A stretch of DNA of 64,000 nt from Sphingomonas sp. LC-1 (GCF_025371035.1 NZ_JANZXB010000011.1:62001-126000), one strand, 5' to 3'; positions 31,055 to 42,255 are shown, numbered from the stretch's first letter. Notes: generated by a model from the letters alone, not told the origin. Made by a program: numbers and translations.

Positions 31055-31489
31055 TCAGACGTAGAGGTCGACCACCTTTACCCCCTCGCCCACCGCCTCC
31101 AGCAACAAGGTCCGGTGGCAGTGACAGGGATCGCGCTCGAAACAGAGCAAGGCGCTGGGCTTTTCCCGCGACAGATCGAGCATCCGCGCCGCTGCGGCCT
31201 GCGCCTCGGGCAGGGCAAGCTGGTCGTCATAGACCTCGCGCAGGGTCGTGACGTCGCCCTTCTTCGCCGCGTCGCGCCCGCGTTTCGGCGTGCCCAGGTC
31301 CTTCAGATGGACATAATCGATCCCAACCTCCCGCAACGCCGCTGCGAGCGGGGATTTGGAAAAGCCCGGACGTCGCGACAACGGCAGCGCGCGAACGTCG
31401 ATCAACCGCTCGACCCCGGCCTGCTTCAACGTCGCCAGAAAACCGTCGACGGTCGCGCCTTCGTAACCGATGGTGAAGATGGTGGTCAT
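31055..31489 (-). CDS. DUF488 family protein
   Basis: A 144-residue DUF488 protein: IFTIGYEGATVDGFL at the N-terminus, DVRALPLSRRPGFSKSPL and the C-terminal LLCFERDPCHCHRTLL with a CxC pair that is the family hallmark. Role unknown. ATG 31489 matches family starts. Convergent with the MCP-like gene with only 3 bp between stops. Confidence 0.9.
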   Translation of the reverse strand: MTTIFTIGYEGATVDGFLATLKQAGVERLIDVRALPLSRRPGFSKSPLAAALREVGIDYVHLKDLGTPKRGRDAAKKGDVTTLREVYDDQLALPEAQAAAARMLDLSREKPSALLCFERDPCHCHRTLLLEAVGEGVKVVDLYV

Positions 31490-31563
31490 GAACAGCAGGT
31501 GGGGGTTGGCCGGCAGGCTGCCAAGTGCTTCCACCTGACGGCTTACGGGTCTAAAGCCGGGCG

Positions 31564-32955
31564 ATGACTTATGACATTCATGTGATTGGCGGCGGGCTGG
31601 CGGGTTCCGAAGCGGCGTGGCAGTTGGCCGAAGCGGGGCTGAAGGTGCGCCTGTCCGAAATGCGCGGCGGCGCGGACACCACGCCCGCCCATCATGGCGG
31701 GGACCTGGCCGAGCTGGTCTGTTCCAACTCCTTCCGCTCGGACGATGCCACGTCGAACGCGGTCGGCCTGCTCCATCAGGAGATGCGCACGCTCGGCTCG
31801 ATCATCATGGCGAAGGGCGACGTTCATGCCGTGCCCGCCGGTTCGGCGCTGGCGGTGGACCGCGACGGCTTTTCGGCCGGGGTCACGGCCGCGCTCGCGG
31901 CGCATCCCAACATCACCATCGTTCGCGAGCGGATCGATGCGCTGCCGGAGGGGCCCGCGATCATCGCCACCGGCCCACTGACGGCGCCGTCGCTGGCGGG
32001 CGGCATCGGCGAGGCGACCGGCGCGGAGGCGCTGGCTTTCTTCGACGCGATCGCCCCCATCGTCCACCGCGAATCGATCGACATGGACGTCGCCTGGTTC
32101 CAGAGCCGCTGGAACAAGGGCACGGGCAAGGATTACATCAACTGCCCGATGGACAAGGACCAGTATCTGGCCTTCCATCAGGCGCTGCTCGACGGCGAGA
32201 AGACCGAGTTCCGCGAGTGGGAGAAGAACACGCCCTATTTCGACGGCTGTATGCCGGTCGAGGTGATGGCCGAACGCGGCGTCGACACGCTGCGCTTCGG
32301 GCCGATGAAGGGCGTCGGACTGGACGATCCGCGGACTGGACGCTGGCCCTATGCCGTCGTCCAGCTCCGCCAGGACAATGCAGCGGGCACGCTGTGGAAC
32401 ATCGTCGGCTTTCAGACCAAGCTGAAATATGCCGAGCAGATCCGCATCTTCCGCACCATTCCCGGTTTGGAAAAGGCCGAGTTCGCGCGGCTGGGCGGAT
32501 TGCACCGCAACACCTTCATCCGCTCGCCCGAACTGCTCGACGCGACGCTGCGGCTGAAGTCGCGGCCCAATCTGCGCTTCGCGGGCCAGATTACGGGGTG
32601 CGAGGGCTATATCGAGAGCGCCGCGATCGGTCTGCTCGCCGGGCGTTTCGCGGCGGCCGAGCTGGCCGGCAAGACCATCGCCCCGCCGCCGGTCGAAACG
32701 GCGCTGGGCGCGCTGCTGGGCCACATCACCGGGCTGGCCGAGGCCGAGACCTATCAGCCGATGAACGTCAATTTCGGCCTGTTCCCGCCCATCCCCGGCC
32801 GGACCAAGAAGGCCGATCGCAAGAAGATGTACACCGACCGCGCGCGCGAGGCGCTGCCCGGCTGGCTCAACTCTCTTCCGCCTGGGCCGCCTGCGGTGCC
32901 TCAGCCGGTCCCGTTCGTGCCGGAGGACAGTCCCGCCGAGCCGGTCGACGCTTAA
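31564..32955 (+). CDS. trmFO: Methylenetetrahydrofolate--tRNA-(uracil-5-)-methyltransferase
   Basis: A 463-residue flavoprotein that methylates U54 in the tRNA T-loop using methylene-THF and FADH2. FAD motif [13 protein letters not shown] at the N-terminus, then [43 protein letters not shown] (with the catalytic-region Cys) and [23 protein letters not shown]. The last 30 residues are Pro-rich and encoded in DNA shared with the opposite-strand EF-hand gene. Confidence 0.95.
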   Translation: MTYDIHVIGGGLAGSEAAWQLAEAGLKVRLSEMRGGADTTPAHHGGDLAELVCSNSFRSDDATSNAVGLLHQEMRTLGSIIMAKGDVHAVPAGSALAVDRDGFSAGVTAALAAHPNITIVRERIDALPEGPAIIATGPLTAPSLAGGIGEATGAEALAFFDAIAPIVHRESIDMDVAWFQSRWNKGTGKDYINCPMDKDQYLAFHQALLDGEKTEFREWEKNTPYFDGCMPVEVMAERGVDTLRFGPMKGVGLDDPRTGRWPYAVVQLRQDNAAGTLWNIVGFQTKLKYAEQIRIFRTIPGLEKAEFARLGGLHRNTFIRSPELLDATLRLKSRPNLRFAGQITGCEGYIESAAIGLLAGRFAAAELAGKTIAPPPVETALGALLGHITGLAEAETYQPMNVNFGLFPPIPGRTKKADRKKMYTDRAREALPGWLNSLPPGPPAVPQPVPFVPEDSPAEPVDA

Positions 32956-33355
32956 CGGCGGTGGTGGCGAATTCGGCCGCGTTCATCGTGCCTGACTTGT
33001 CATGGTCTGCGGTGGCGAATTTGGTCGTGGCCTTGATCGCCCATTCGTCGAAGCTCAGCTTGCCATCGCCGTCGCGGTCCAGCTTGGCATAGGCCTTGCG
33101 CCGCGCGGCGAGATATTCCTCACGGGTGATCGTGCCGTTGCGGTCCTTATCGTAGCGGTCGAAGCGCTTCTGCTCGCGGGTGCGGGTGGACGCTTCGGGA
33201 AGCGGCCCATCGTCCTCGGCAGTTTGCGGGGGCGAGGCGGTCGCCGCGCTCGCGGCTGGGAGCGGGGATGGCGTGTCGGGTCGGCTGCCCCACAGGAACA
33301 GCCCCGCCCCCACCAGCACGAGCGTGCGCAACCCACCGGCCAGATAGCGCCACAT
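32867..33355 (-). CDS. EF-hand domain protein, membrane-anchored or exported
   Basis: A 162-residue protein with an N-terminal hydrophobic segment ([15 protein letters not shown]) and three calcium-binding loops: [24 protein letters not shown] and [12 protein letters not shown]. It is a likely periplasmic calcium binder. The C-terminal 29 codons overlap the trmFO 3' end on the other strand by 89 bases. Confidence 0.85.
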   Translation of the reverse strand: MWRYLAGGLRTLVLVGAGLFLWGSRPDTPSPLPAASAATASPPQTAEDDGPLPEASTRTREQKRFDRYDKDRNGTITREEYLAARRKAYAKLDRDGDGKLSFDEWAIKATTKFATADHDKSGTMNAAEFATTAVKRRPARRDCPPARTGPAEAPQAAQAEES

Positions 33356-33431
33356 CGGTTCCGTCTCCCCCCAGTCAGACGGGGTTATGGTTAACCGGGG
33401 TCATATGGGAGCGGCAAGGTGATTCCCTTAG

Positions 33432-33456
33432 CCTTCGACTTCGCTCAGGCTGAACG
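33432..33456. repeat. Dispersed repeat, single copy (also at 44,591)
   Basis: The 25-base stretch starting CCTTCGACTTCGCTCAGGCT is nearly identical to 44,591-44,616 in another intergenic region. It is a short dispersed intergenic repeat. Confidence 0.65.
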
Positions 33457-33485
33457 GTGGGGGAAGCCATTCCCAATACTGGGCC

Positions 33486-33610
33486 TACCCCGGCGAAGGC
33501 CGGGGTCCAGTTTCTCCGCAGCCTGTGGAGCGCCGCGGATCGGCGGGGGAGGCAAAGGTCCCGCGCCGTCGATAGAGCATTACAACTGGACCCCGGCCTT
33601 TGCCGGGGTA
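33486..33610. repeat. REP-like inverted repeat pair
   Basis: Two 27-base arms, 33486-33512 and 33584-33610, are inverted copies with one mismatch. Each arm is itself a small palindrome (ACCCCGGC...GCCGGGGT). The layout is that of a BIME/REP pair. It sits in the 280-base gap between the EF-hand and squalene/phytoene-synthase-like genes, where no gene is supported. Confidence 0.75.
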
Positions 33611-33635
33611 CGGCTCCGTCTTGATACGAACGGCT

Positions 33636-34328
33636 TCAGCGCCCCGTCAAACCATGCCACGCCAGCCGCGCCGCGCGGAGGGGATGGCCCGGCAGGCGGT
33701 CCGGGTGGCGCATACCCTCTCGGGCCAGAATGCCCAGCCCGCTCAATCCCCGCGTCCCTCGTGCCCACTTCGGCGATAGCGCGGTGTCCAACTCACCTAG
33801 GGCCTGGGCGCCGATTCGATCCGCCAGCGGCTTGTCGCTGATATGCCCGGCCAGGTCGGCCTTGGCCCAGGCGATCCCGAGAGGCTCCCATCCCTCACCA
33901 CTTAGCAGCCGCCCGATCGAGGCGAACAACGCACCGCCCCGCGCACGTGCATGTAGCGCGACCCGTTCGTCGTCCAGCGGCTCGCCATCATCGAGCAGCG
34001 CCTCCCACCCCTCGATCATCGGCGCCAGCTCCGCCCCCCGCACGCCACCGGGCAGCACCGACGCCGCCAGCCGCTGCAACACGGGATGCGCAGGGGCATG
34101 CTCGCGATCGAGCTTCTCCAGCGCCTCATACCACCAGGTGAGCCGCATCTGACCGATCATCGGCTCGGTCGTGCTTTGCAAGATGGAGGCGAGCTGATGG
34201 TCGAGATCGAGCAGCGCCGCGAACCCCTCGCGCGCCGATGCGGGCGAATAGCCCACCGCCAGTGCCTGTTCGCGCATCACCGCCTCGATGGCGGTCGGGG
34301 GCGTCGAGGTAGCGGGAGCGTCGGTCAT
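33636..34328 (-). CDS. Squalene/phytoene synthase-like family protein
   Basis: A 230-residue helical protein with the family pattern LLDLDHQLASIL and MRLTWWYEALEKL and C-terminal similarity to trans-isoprenyl diphosphate synthases. It lacks the two DxxxD catalytic motifs of true squalene or phytoene synthases, so it resembles the NDUFAF6-type members tied to respiratory complex assembly. The role is uncertain. Confidence 0.75.
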   Translation of the reverse strand: MTDAPATSTPPTAIEAVMREQALAVGYSPASAREGFAALLDLDHQLASILQSTTEPMIGQMRLTWWYEALEKLDREHAPAHPVLQRLAASVLPGGVRGAELAPMIEGWEALLDDGEPLDDERVALHARARGGALFASIGRLLSGEGWEPLGIAWAKADLAGHISDKPLADRIGAQALGELDTALSPKWARGTRGLSGLGILAREGMRHPDRLPGHPLRAARLAWHGLTGR

Positions 34329-34358
34329 TCCCTGCCCTTCGCACGAATGACCCCCATG

Positions 34359-34389
34359 AAAAAGGGCCTCCCGGTTTCCCGGAAGGCCC
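34359..34389 (-). terminator. Rho-independent terminator of pdhA-pdhB
   Basis: On the minus strand a GC-rich hairpin (arms GGGCCT.CCGG and CCGG.AGGCCC with one mismatched pair, 4-base loop) is followed by TTTTT. It lies 28 bp past the pdhB stop. Confidence 0.88.
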
Positions 34390-34416
34390 CCTTCAAATCA
34401 TAAGATAACCCGCCGC

Positions 34417-35847
34417 TTAGCCGCGATAGGTGACCTTCTTGACCGCCGCGACGACCTTGTCCGCATCGACCAACGCCAGCTTTTCGAGGTTGGCGGCGTA
34501 AGGCAGCGGCACGTCCTCGTTGGTCACGCGCAGCACGGGCGCGTCGAGGTCGTCGAACCCTTCTTCCATCACGACGGCGGTGATTTCCGACGCGATCGAG
34601 CAGGTGGGCCAGCCTTCCTCGACCACGACCAAGCGGTTGGTCTTGGCGAGCGACTTCAGCACCGTCTTGGTGTCGAGCGGACGCAGCGTGCGCAGGTCGA
34701 TGACCTCCGCATCGATGCCCTCGGCGGCCAGCTTCTCGGCGGCTTCGAGCGCGACGCCCACGCCGATCGAGTAAGAGACGAGCGTGACGTCCTTGCCCTC
34801 GCGCATGATCCGCGCCTTGCCGATCGGCAGGACGAAATCGTCGAGCTTGGGCACGTCGAACGAACGACCGTACATCAGCTCGTTCTCAAGGAACACGACC
34901 GGGTCTTCCGAACGGATCGCCGCCTTCAGCAGGCCCTTGGCATCGGCGGCGTCATAGGGCGCGATCACGATCAGGCCGGGGACCGACGCATACCAGGGGC
35001 CGTAATTCTGTGAGTGCTGCGCGCCGACGCGGCTGGCGGCACCGTTGGGACCACGGAACACAATCGGGCAGCGCATCTGGCCACCGGACATATAGTTGGT
35101 CTTGGCGGCCGAGTTGATGATGTGGTCGATCGCCTGCATGGCGAAGTTGAACGTCATGAACTCGATGACCGGACGCAGGCCGCCCATGGCGGCACCGGTG
35201 CCGACACCGGCGAAGCCATATTCGGTGATCGGCGTGTCGATCACGCGACGGTCGCCGAACTCGTCCAGCAGGCCCTGCGTCACCTTGTACGCGCCCTGAT
35301 ACTGGGCGACTTCCTCGCCCATCACGAAGACACGGTCGTCGGCGCGCATTTCCTCGGCCATCGCATCGCGCAGCGCTTCGCGGACGGTCAGCTTGACCAT
35401 CTCGGTGCCTTCCGGGATTTCCGGCGAGGCGGGCGCTTCCTGCTCGGCGGCAGCGACCAGCTTCTGCGTGCCGCTCTCCTGCTCGGCGGCAGCCGCGCCC
35501 TCAGGCATCGGCGGTGCGTTCGAATCGGTCGCCTCGTTCTTCGGCGCGGCATTGGCGGCCTCGCCCGAACGGCTGCCCGACGCGGCGGCGGACGCGACGT
35601 CCTCGCCCTCTTCGGCCAGCAGCGCGATGGCGGTGCCGACCTTCACATTGTCGGTGCCCTCGGCGACGATGATCTTGGCGATCACGCCCTCATCGACGGC
35701 CTCGAACTCCATCGTCGCCTTGTCGGTCTCGATCTCGGCCATGATGTCGCCGGACTTGACCGTATCGCCTTCCTTCACGAGCCACTTGGCGAGCGTGCCC
35801 TCTTCCATGGTCGGCGAAAGGGCCGGCATCTTGATCTCGATCGCCAT
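34417..35847 (-). CDS. pdhB: Pyruvate dehydrogenase E1 component beta subunit with lipoyl domain
   Basis: A 476-residue protein. Residues 1-80 form a biotinyl/lipoyl domain with lipoyl-Lys43 in [11 protein letters not shown]. An Ala/Glu/Pro-rich hinge (about 85-145) leads to the E1-beta transketolase-like domain ([52 protein letters not shown]). The fused lipoyl domain is the alphaproteobacterial arrangement. The start is ATG 35847, overlapping nothing, 1 bp after the pdhA stop. The E2 and E3 genes are not in the window. Confidence 0.96.
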   Translation of the reverse strand: MAIEIKMPALSPTMEEGTLAKWLVKEGDTVKSGDIMAEIETDKATMEFEAVDEGVIAKIIVAEGTDNVKVGTAIALLAEEGEDVASAAASGSRSGEAANAAPKNEATDSNAPPMPEGAAAAEQESGTQKLVAAAEQEAPASPEIPEGTEMVKLTVREALRDAMAEEMRADDRVFVMGEEVAQYQGAYKVTQGLLDEFGDRRVIDTPITEYGFAGVGTGAAMGGLRPVIEFMTFNFAMQAIDHIINSAAKTNYMSGGQMRCPIVFRGPNGAASRVGAQHSQNYGPWYASVPGLIVIAPYDAADAKGLLKAAIRSEDPVVFLENELMYGRSFDVPKLDDFVLPIGKARIMREGKDVTLVSYSIGVGVALEAAEKLAAEGIDAEVIDLRTLRPLDTKTVLKSLAKTNRLVVVEEGWPTCSIASEITAVVMEEGFDDLDAPVLRVTNEDVPLPYAANLEKLALVDADKVVAAVKKVTYRG

Positions 35848-35848
35848 C

Positions 35849-36892
35849 TTAGTAACGCTCCACCAGCACTTCAGTGTAGAGTTCAGCCACATCGGGCTCG
35901 GGGGTCTGTTCGGCGAAATCGGCCGCTTCGTTGACCTGCTTGCGAATGTCCTGCTCCAGGACCTTCAGATCGGCCTCGGTGACGCCCTGCTCTTCGAGCA
36001 GCCGCTTCACATGATCGATCGGATCGGACTTGTCGCGCACGCCCTGCACTTCCTCGCGGCTGCGATACTTGGCGGGGTCGGACATGGAGTGACCGCGATA
36101 GCGATAGGTCTTCATCTCGAGGATGACCGGACCCTTGCCCGCACGGACCCAGGCCAGCGCCTCTTCGGCGGCACCGCGGCATGCCAGCACGTCCATGCCG
36201 TCGACCTGGATGCCGGGGATGCGGAAGCTCTCGCCACGGCGATAGAGCTGGTCCTCGGACGAGGCGCGGTTGACCGCCGTGCCCATGGCATATTGGTTGT
36301 TCTCGATCACGAAGATGATCGGGAGCTTCCACAGCTCCGCCATGTTGAAGCTCTCGTACACCTGGCCCTGATTGGCAGCACCATCGCCGAAATAGGCGAG
36401 GCAGACGCCGCCGTCATTGCTGTACTTGTGCCCGAACGCCAGGCCGGTGCCCAGCGACACCTGCGCGCCCACGATACCGTGGCCGCCGTAGAACTTATGC
36501 TCGGTCGAGAACATGTGCATCGACCCGCCCTTGCCCTTGGAGATGCCGGCGGCACGCCCCGTCAGCTCGGCCATGATGACCTTGGGATCGATGCCGTAGG
36601 CGAGCATGTGGCCATGGTCGCGGTAACCGGTGATGACCGAATCCTTGTCGCCGTCGAGCGCCGACTGGAGACCCACCGCCACGGCCTCCTGGCCGATATA
36701 CAGGTGGCAGAAACCGCCGATCAGGCCGAGGCCATAAAGCTGGCCCGCCTTTTCTTCGAAGCGGCGGATCAGGAGCATCTGCTTGTAGAAATCCAGCAAC
36801 TGTTCCTTGGTAGCCTGGAACGGTTGCGGTTCGGCGGGACGCTCCCGATTGGGAATGGGGGGCTCGCTGGTACGGCTTGGAGCTTTTGCCAC
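35849..36892 (-). CDS. pdhA: Pyruvate dehydrogenase E1 component alpha subunit
   Basis: A 347-residue thiamine-diphosphate enzyme subunit. [43 protein letters not shown], the ThDP motif [20 protein letters not shown]...ENNQYAMG and the loop [20 protein letters not shown] are present. GTG 36892 (MAKAPSRTS) is preferred because AAGGTG lies 9 bases upstream; GTG 36904 is the alternative. First gene of the pdhAB operon. Confidence 0.95.
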   Translation of the reverse strand: MAKAPSRTSEPPIPNRERPAEPQPFQATKEQLLDFYKQMLLIRRFEEKAGQLYGLGLIGGFCHLYIGQEAVAVGLQSALDGDKDSVITGYRDHGHMLAYGIDPKVIMAELTGRAAGISKGKGGSMHMFSTEHKFYGGHGIVGAQVSLGTGLAFGHKYSNDGGVCLAYFGDGAANQGQVYESFNMAELWKLPIIFVIENNQYAMGTAVNRASSEDQLYRRGESFRIPGIQVDGMDVLACRGAAEEALAWVRAGKGPVILEMKTYRYRGHSMSDPAKYRSREEVQGVRDKSDPIDHVKRLLEEQGVTEADLKVLEQDIRKQVNEAADFAEQTPEPDVAELYTEVLVERY

Positions 36893-37063
36893 AGTCGGGA
36901 ACACCTTTGTTTCCGTTAGGGAAGGATGGACGCCTATTGGCGTGCTTTGTCACGAAACTCAATTCCCCCTCTTAATTCCCATTCGGACAGGTGGAATTTA
37001 GGGGTGAATAGCTTTGTATCGGTTGCCTTGTCGGCGCACCGCAGCCTACAACGCCCGTCGATT

Positions 37064-38416
37064 ATGGATAGACCCAAACACCCGTTTCGCATCGCCAATT
37101 TCCGCAGTCACTGGCTGTCGCGGTTCACCGGGACCATCGCGGTATCCGCCATGTCGATCGTCATCGGGTGGCAGGTTTACAATCTGGCGCGCGAAACGAT
37201 GGACGTGCGGCAGGCCGCCTTCATGCTCGGCATGATCGGTTTCGCGCAGTTCGTGCCGCTGTTCCTGCTGACCCCGATCACCGGTCTGGTCGCCGACAGC
37301 GTCGACCGGCGGTGGATCGTGCGGGCGACGACGGCGCTATTGGTCCTGGCCGCTGCAAGCCTCTGGTTCCTGACTTGGTCCGGGCATCTGACCCTGGGGG
37401 CGCTGTTCACCGCCGCCGTGGCCTTCGGCATCGCGCGTGCCTTTTCGGGGCCCGCCTATTCGGCGCTCGCCCCCAATCTGGTGCCGCGCGAAAGCCTGCC
37501 GACCGCCATCGCGGTCAGCTCGATCGCGTGGCAGGTGGGCACCATCGCCGGTCCGAGCGTCGGCGGGCTTCTCTATGCGATCCATCCCGAATTTGCTTAT
37601 GGCATCGCCACCTTGCTGTTCGGGGTCGCGCTGTTTTGCATCTTCCTGATCGGCCCTGTTCCGCAGCCGCCCGCGCAAACCGACCGCCGACCGCTGACCC
37701 GAATCGTCGAGGGGTTCAGCTATGTCCGCCGCAACCGGCTTGTGCAGGCGGCGATCACGCTCGACCTGTTCGCGGTACTGCTGGCGGGTGCGACATCGCT
37801 GCTGCCGGTCTATGCGCGCGACATATTGCATGTCGGATCGCAGGGCTTGGGCGTGCTGGCGGCGGGCATGGGCATCGGGGCGGCGACCACGGCGATCTGG
37901 TTTTCGTTCAAGCCGATGACCAGCAATGTCGGGGTCAAGATGCTGGTTGCGGTCGTGGTCTTCGGCCTGTCGATCCTGACCTTCGGCATCGCCAGCAATG
38001 TGACCGGCGCCCTGGGGCTCCAGAGCGGAACGGTGGCGCTGGGCGGGCTGAACCTGTTCGTCCACCCCGCCTTCCTGCTCAGCCTCGCCGCGCTGATCTG
38101 CGCGGGCGGCGCGGACATGGTGTCGGTCTATGTCCGCCAGTCGCTGATCCAGCTCCATACCCCCGACGCGATGCGCGGGCGGGTGAGCGCGGTGTCGCAA
38201 CTCACCATTTCCGCCTCCAACGAATTGGGCGAGTTCGAGAGTGGGGTGATGGCCTCGATCCTCGGCCCCGTCGGCGCGGTGGTGTTCGGCGGACTGGGGG
38301 CGATCGGCGTCACGCTGCTCTGGTCGCGGCTGTTCCCGGAACTCCGACGCGCGCGAACCTTTGATCCGCCTGAAATCCTTGCAACCGAACCAACCCACGG
38401 AGAAGCCAAGCCATGA
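37064..38416 (+). CDS. MFS transporter (EntS-like)
   Basis: A 450-residue inner-membrane carrier with about 12 hydrophobic segments. The N-terminus ([32 protein letters not shown]) and the loop DSVDRRWIV match the EntS/MFS_3 exporter group. Substrate unknown. ATG 37064 begins at the family start. The stop overlaps cysK by ATGA, so the two are co-translated. Confidence 0.88.
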   Translation: MDRPKHPFRIANFRSHWLSRFTGTIAVSAMSIVIGWQVYNLARETMDVRQAAFMLGMIGFAQFVPLFLLTPITGLVADSVDRRWIVRATTALLVLAAASLWFLTWSGHLTLGALFTAAVAFGIARAFSGPAYSALAPNLVPRESLPTAIAVSSIAWQVGTIAGPSVGGLLYAIHPEFAYGIATLLFGVALFCIFLIGPVPQPPAQTDRRPLTRIVEGFSYVRRNRLVQAAITLDLFAVLLAGATSLLPVYARDILHVGSQGLGVLAAGMGIGAATTAIWFSFKPMTSNVGVKMLVAVVVFGLSILTFGIASNVTGALGLQSGTVALGGLNLFVHPAFLLSLAALICAGGADMVSVYVRQSLIQLHTPDAMRGRVSAVSQLTISASNELGEFESGVMASILGPVGAVVFGGLGAIGVTLLWSRLFPELRRARTFDPPEILATEPTHGEAKP

Positions 38417-39333
38417 AGGCCAACACCATCCTGGAAACGATCGGCAACACGCCACATATCAAGCTCCAGCGGCTGTTCCCTGGATCGGAAGTCTGGATCA
38501 AGTCCGAACGCTCCAACCCCGGCGGATCGATCAAGGACCGAATCGCCCTCGCGATGATCGAGGCGGCCGAGGCCAAGGGCGAATTGAAGCCCGGCGGGAC
38601 CATCGTCGAGCCGACCAGCGGCAATACGGGCGTAGGCCTGGCGATGGTCGCGGCGGTAAAGGGCTATAAGCTGATCCTCGTCATGCCCGAATCCATGTCG
38701 ATCGAGCGCCGCCGCCTGATGCTGGCCTATGGCGCGACCTTCGACCTGACCCCGCGTGAGAAAGGCATGAAGGGCGCGATCGAGCGGGCGCTGGAACTGG
38801 TGCGCGACACGCCCGGCGCGTGGATGCCCCAGCAGTTCGAGAACCCCGCGAACATCGACGTGCACGTCCGCACCACAGCGCAGGAAATCCTGAACGACTT
38901 TCGCGATTTGCCGATCGACGTCATCATCACTGGGGTCGGCACCGGCGGCCACATCACCGGCGTCGCCGAAACGCTGAAGAAGGAATGGCCGCAACTGAAG
39001 GTCTATGCGGTCGAGCCCGCCGCCTCGCCGGTCATCCAGGGTGGCGCCCCCGGCCCGCACCCGATCCAGGGGATCGGCGCAGGCTTCATCCCCGCCAATC
39101 TCCACACCCAGGCGATCGACGGTGTGATCGAGGTCGATGCCAATGTCGCCAAGGACATGGCGCGTCGTTCCGCCACCGAGGAAGGCATCCTCGTCGGCAT
39201 CTCGTCCGGCGCGACGCTTGCCGCGATCCTGCAGAAGCTGCCCGACCTGCCCGAAGGTGTCCGCGTGCTCGGCTTCAACTATGACACGGGCGAGCGTTAT
39301 CTGTCGGTGCCGGACTTCCTGCCCGAACAGTGA
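38413..39333 (+). CDS. cysK: Cysteine synthase A (O-acetylserine sulfhydrylase)
   Basis: A 306-residue PLP enzyme. The PLP lysine is Lys41 in [10 protein letters not shown], the substrate loop is [11 protein letters not shown], and the phosphate loop is [10 protein letters not shown]. It makes cysteine from O-acetylserine and sulfide. ATGA overlap with the MFS gene upstream and GTGA overlap with the hydrolase downstream make a three-gene operon. Confidence 0.95.
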   Translation: MKANTILETIGNTPHIKLQRLFPGSEVWIKSERSNPGGSIKDRIALAMIEAAEAKGELKPGGTIVEPTSGNTGVGLAMVAAVKGYKLILVMPESMSIERRRLMLAYGATFDLTPREKGMKGAIERALELVRDTPGAWMPQQFENPANIDVHVRTTAQEILNDFRDLPIDVIITGVGTGGHITGVAETLKKEWPQLKVYAVEPAASPVIQGGAPGPHPIQGIGAGFIPANLHTQAIDGVIEVDANVAKDMARRSATEEGILVGISSGATLAAILQKLPDLPEGVRVLGFNYDTGERYLSVPDFLPEQ

Positions 39334-40610
39334 GCGATCTCGCCAAGCCGCGCGGCGGCATCCGCGCGGCCCTGTTCGCCATCGCCGGTACGGCCAGCGT
39401 CGTACCGGCTTTGCTCGTGGCGAACGCGCCCGCCATTCCCCAAGCCTCTCGCGTGTCGTCCCACCGGGCGGCACACGCGCAGCGCGTGGTCCCGCCCGCC
39501 GAGCTTCCCCCGGTCGAGCCCGTCGCCTTTGTCGACATGCCCCCGGACGAGGCGCGCGCCTATAACGAAGGCGTCCCCTTTTCGACCGACCCCAATCCGG
39601 CGGCGCGTCCTTTCGTCTTTCGCGGAACGGCGGAAGACAAGGCGCGCGCGCTAGATTGCCTCGCGGCCGGGGTGCTGTACGAGGCGGGTGATGATGCGAA
39701 GGGCGAACAGGCGGTGGCCCAGGTCATCCTGAACCGACTGCGCCATCCCGCCTTCCCCAAGACGGTTTGCGGCGTGGTGTTCGAGGGACAGGAACGCTCG
39801 ACCGGGTGCCAGTTCACCTTCAGTTGCGATGGCGCGCTGACCAAGTGGCAACCGCCCGAAGCCGCCTGGGCCCGCGCGCGCGAAATCGCCGCCATGGCCT
39901 TGAATGGCAAGGTCTTCCGGCCGGTCGGACACGCCACCCATTACCATACCGATTGGGTCGTTCCCTATTGGCAGGCGAGCCTGGACAAGGTGGCGCGGGT
40001 CGGCAGCCATTTGTTCTTCCGCTGGTCAGGCTGGTGGGGAACGCCGCCGGCCTTTAACCGCCATCAACTGGCCGACGAGCCGATCATCTCTTCGATCGCC
40101 CCCTTCTCGCCGGCGCACAGGGCCGGAGCAGAGGCCAGCGACGAGGCTGGCGCAGCGCTTGCCGAAGGCGCCGTGGCGGCGGGCACGACCGGACCGCTGG
40201 CAAGCGACCCGGACATGTTCCTCGTGACGCTTCCTGCCGGACTGTTGCCCGAGGGGTTTGCCGCTTTCGCGCTGAAATTGTGCGCGGAGCGCAAGCATTG
40301 CACCGTCATGGCCTGGCGAGAAGGAGGCGCGAAGCCCAACTCGGTGCCGCTGACGACGGGGCAGATGGACATGATGGCCTTCAGCTATCTGCGCGATACG
40401 GCGGCTGGTCTCGAACGCACGCTGTGGAATTGTACGCTCTATCCCGCGATGCGCGGGCCGCGTTGCATGAAGCGGCAGGTGATGACGGTCATGCCGCCCA
40501 ATCCCCTGCCCACCCCCACGCCACAGGCAACTGCCACCCCCACCGCCCCGGGTGAACTGGGCGGCGTCCGCCGGGCCAGCGCGCCGCCCGCCGAGTCCAA
40601 ACAGCCCTGA
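39330..40610 (+). CDS. Cell wall hydrolase, SleB family
   Basis: A 426-residue protein with an N-terminal hydrophobic segment ([18 protein letters not shown]). Its Hydrolase_2 (SleB-like) domain has [49 protein letters not shown] and [14 protein letters not shown]. These enzymes cleave peptidoglycan. The C-terminal half is of unknown type with a Pro/Thr-rich tail. The GTG start overlaps the cysK stop. Confidence 0.88.
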   Translation: MSDLAKPRGGIRAALFAIAGTASVVPALLVANAPAIPQASRVSSHRAAHAQRVVPPAELPPVEPVAFVDMPPDEARAYNEGVPFSTDPNPAARPFVFRGTAEDKARALDCLAAGVLYEAGDDAKGEQAVAQVILNRLRHPAFPKTVCGVVFEGQERSTGCQFTFSCDGALTKWQPPEAAWARAREIAAMALNGKVFRPVGHATHYHTDWVVPYWQASLDKVARVGSHLFFRWSGWWGTPPAFNRHQLADEPIISSIAPFSPAHRAGAEASDEAGAALAEGAVAAGTTGPLASDPDMFLVTLPAGLLPEGFAAFALKLCAERKHCTVMAWREGGAKPNSVPLTTGQMDMMAFSYLRDTAAGLERTLWNCTLYPAMRGPRCMKRQVMTVMPPNPLPTPTPQATATPTAPGELGGVRRASAPPAESKQP

Positions 40611-40621
40611 TTCGCGGTTCG

Positions 40622-41032
40622 TCAGTCGCGGTGCGATTCGACGACCGCGACGAACTCGGTCAACTCAGCGATTGCCGCGTCGATGTCCCGCTTCTGCGCC
40701 TGCAAGGCCTCGATCTTGGCGGTGCAGCGAGCGATCGTGACTTCACGCTGCTGGCGGCGGTCATCGCCCAGGTCATAGAGGTCGATCATCTCGCGAATAT
40801 CCGCCAGACTGAACCCCACCCGCTTGCCCCGCAATATCCAGGCAAGCCGGGCGCGATCGCGCTGCGAATAGATACGCTGCGTCCCCCGCCGCTCGGGCGC
40901 GATCAGCCCTTCATCCTCATAAAAGCGAAGCGCCCGCGCCGTGACGCCGAATTCCGTGCAGAGCTGTGTAATGGAATAATCGTCGCGATCGCCACGGGGG
41001 GGAATGGCTGCAGGAGCAACGGGGGTCGACAT
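40622..41032 (-). CDS. MerR-family transcriptional regulator
   Basis: A 136-residue regulator. It has a winged helix-turn-helix at the N-terminus (YSITQLCTEFGVTARALRFYEDEGLI), the RGTQRIYSQRDRARL recognition stretch and a long dimerization coiled coil (REVTIARCTAKIEALQAQKRDID). It has no metal-binding Cys pair. The shape resembles LiuR-like regulators of branched-chain amino-acid breakdown, but no such genes are near. Convergent with the hydrolase gene. Confidence 0.9.
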   Translation of the reverse strand: MSTPVAPAAIPPRGDRDDYSITQLCTEFGVTARALRFYEDEGLIAPERRGTQRIYSQRDRARLAWILRGKRVGFSLADIREMIDLYDLGDDRRQQREVTIARCTAKIEALQAQKRDIDAAIAELTEFVAVVESHRD

Positions 41033-41076
41033 GGCGCGACGCTATATGCCGTTTACGTGAACGTCAATCGACCCGC

Positions 41077-41583
41077 TCAGCTATCGCACAGACGGTCGCC
41101 GTCCACGCCGTGAAGCGCCTGCGCTTCGGCCATCGAGGCGCTGATCCGTTCGACGGCGAGGGCCGACAGGCTGGCCCTGCCGGTGCACAAGGCATTGCAC
41201 GCATTGGGCAAAGCCGCCGGGAACTGAATGGTTTCGCCATCGAAGCGGGCGGTGAAGCGGCACGCTCCCAGGGCGATCTCCAAGGCAGGGCCGGACCGGT
41301 GGAGCGTACCACGCGCGGTACACCCCTGCCCCTCGCCATAATCGAGCATCACGCCGATCTGTCGATCCGCCGCCGCCCCGCCGGACTTGGGCAGGATGCA
41401 CATCCGGTCTGTGTCGCGCGACCAGATGCCGTCGAGCGGTGCGGCAGCGGGGTCGGCGACGAGACCGGCAGCAATGCCCGCCGCCTCCAACCGTTCGCCC
41501 GCCGCATTGTCGCCGCTTCCCACGCCCTGACTGCAGGCCGCCGTCCATCCCGCCAGCAGGACGATCCCCCAGCGTCTGATCAC
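41077..41583 (-). CDS. Putative lipoprotein, hypothetical
   Basis: A 168-residue protein with a short hydrophobic leader and a possible lipobox (WTAAC). It has several further Cys residues ([31 protein letters not shown]) that could form disulfides. No known domain is seen. The GTG start forms a GTGA overlap with the hisI stop, so it is translated from the hisI message. Confidence 0.75.
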   Translation of the reverse strand: MIRRWGIVLLAGWTAACSQGVGSGDNAAGERLEAAGIAAGLVADPAAAPLDGIWSRDTDRMCILPKSGGAAADRQIGVMLDYGEGQGCTARGTLHRSGPALEIALGACRFTARFDGETIQFPAALPNACNALCTGRASLSALAVERISASMAEAQALHGVDGDRLCDS

Positions 41584-41942
41584 GCCACCGGGGCCAGGCC
41601 GTCGCCGTCGATCCGCCGATAAAAGCAACTGCGCCGCCCGGTATGACAAGCCGGGCCCGCCGGCTCGCAGATCAGCCAGATCGCATCCTGATCGCAATCG
41701 ATCCGCATCTCCACGACGCGCAGGACATTGTTCGAGCTTTCGCCCTTCTTCCATAAACGCCCGCGACTGCGCGACCAAAAATGCGCTTCTCCGGTGTCCC
41801 GTGTCGCCGACAGCGCTTCTTGGTTCATATGCGCGACCATGAGAATTTCGCCGCTCGCCCTGTCGGTGGCGATGGCGGTGAGCAAGCCATTTGCATCGAA
41901 TTTCGGGTCGAGCGTCAGCCCGGTGTCGCGGTGATCTGCCAT
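41580..41942 (-). CDS. hisI: Phosphoribosyl-AMP cyclohydrolase
   Basis: A 120-residue enzyme for step 3 of histidine synthesis. [26 protein letters not shown], the metal-site DCDQDAIWL and the C-terminal Cys-rich [16 protein letters not shown] are all present. It is the monofunctional alphaproteobacterial form. Other his genes are not in the window. Confidence 0.95.
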   Translation of the reverse strand: MADHRDTGLTLDPKFDANGLLTAIATDRASGEILMVAHMNQEALSATRDTGEAHFWSRSRGRLWKKGESSNNVLRVVEMRIDCDQDAIWLICEPAGPACHTGRRSCFYRRIDGDGLAPVA

Positions 41943-42003
41943 AGCCCCGCCTTTAACCGGCTATCGGGCGCGAGTCATCTTTGCGCACGGTGCAAGCCGC
42001 CAA

Positions 42004-42255
42004 TCACCCGTGATCGCGAATCGCCTTGATAAGATCGTCCTTGCTCATCTTCGATCGGCCTTCGATACCGATCTTTCGAGCTTCCTTCATCAGGTCGTCC
42101 TTGGTGCGATCTTCGAGATGGGTGGCTCGGTGATCCAGACTGCCCTTCGCTTTCGCGTTGGCGATGCGAGCGGCCTTTTCCTTGGATTGGCCCTGCTTGC
42201 GCAGTTCCTCGTACAGCCCGTCATCCTTGATCTGGGCCCCATGATCGCGCGCCAT
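42004..42255 (-). CDS. Small basic protein with Rho-N/SAP-like C-terminus
   Basis: An 83-residue, highly charged protein: DGLYEELRKQGQSKEKAARIANAKA at the N-terminus and a SAP/Rho-N-like helix-loop-helix at the C-terminus (RTKDDLMKEARKIGIEGRSKMSKDDLIKAIRDHG). It is widespread in alphaproteobacteria without known function and may bind nucleic acid. ATG 42255 has AGGAGAA upstream. Confidence 0.82.
   Translation of the reverse strand: MARDHGAQIKDDGLYEELRKQGQSKEKAARIANAKAKGSLDHRATHLEDRTKDDLMKEARKIGIEGRSKMSKDDLIKAIRDHG

Noticed and set aside
31617-33092. 491-codon plus-strand frame inside trmFO
   Set aside because: Arg/Gly-rich frame-shifted shadow; trmFO itself has full family motifs.
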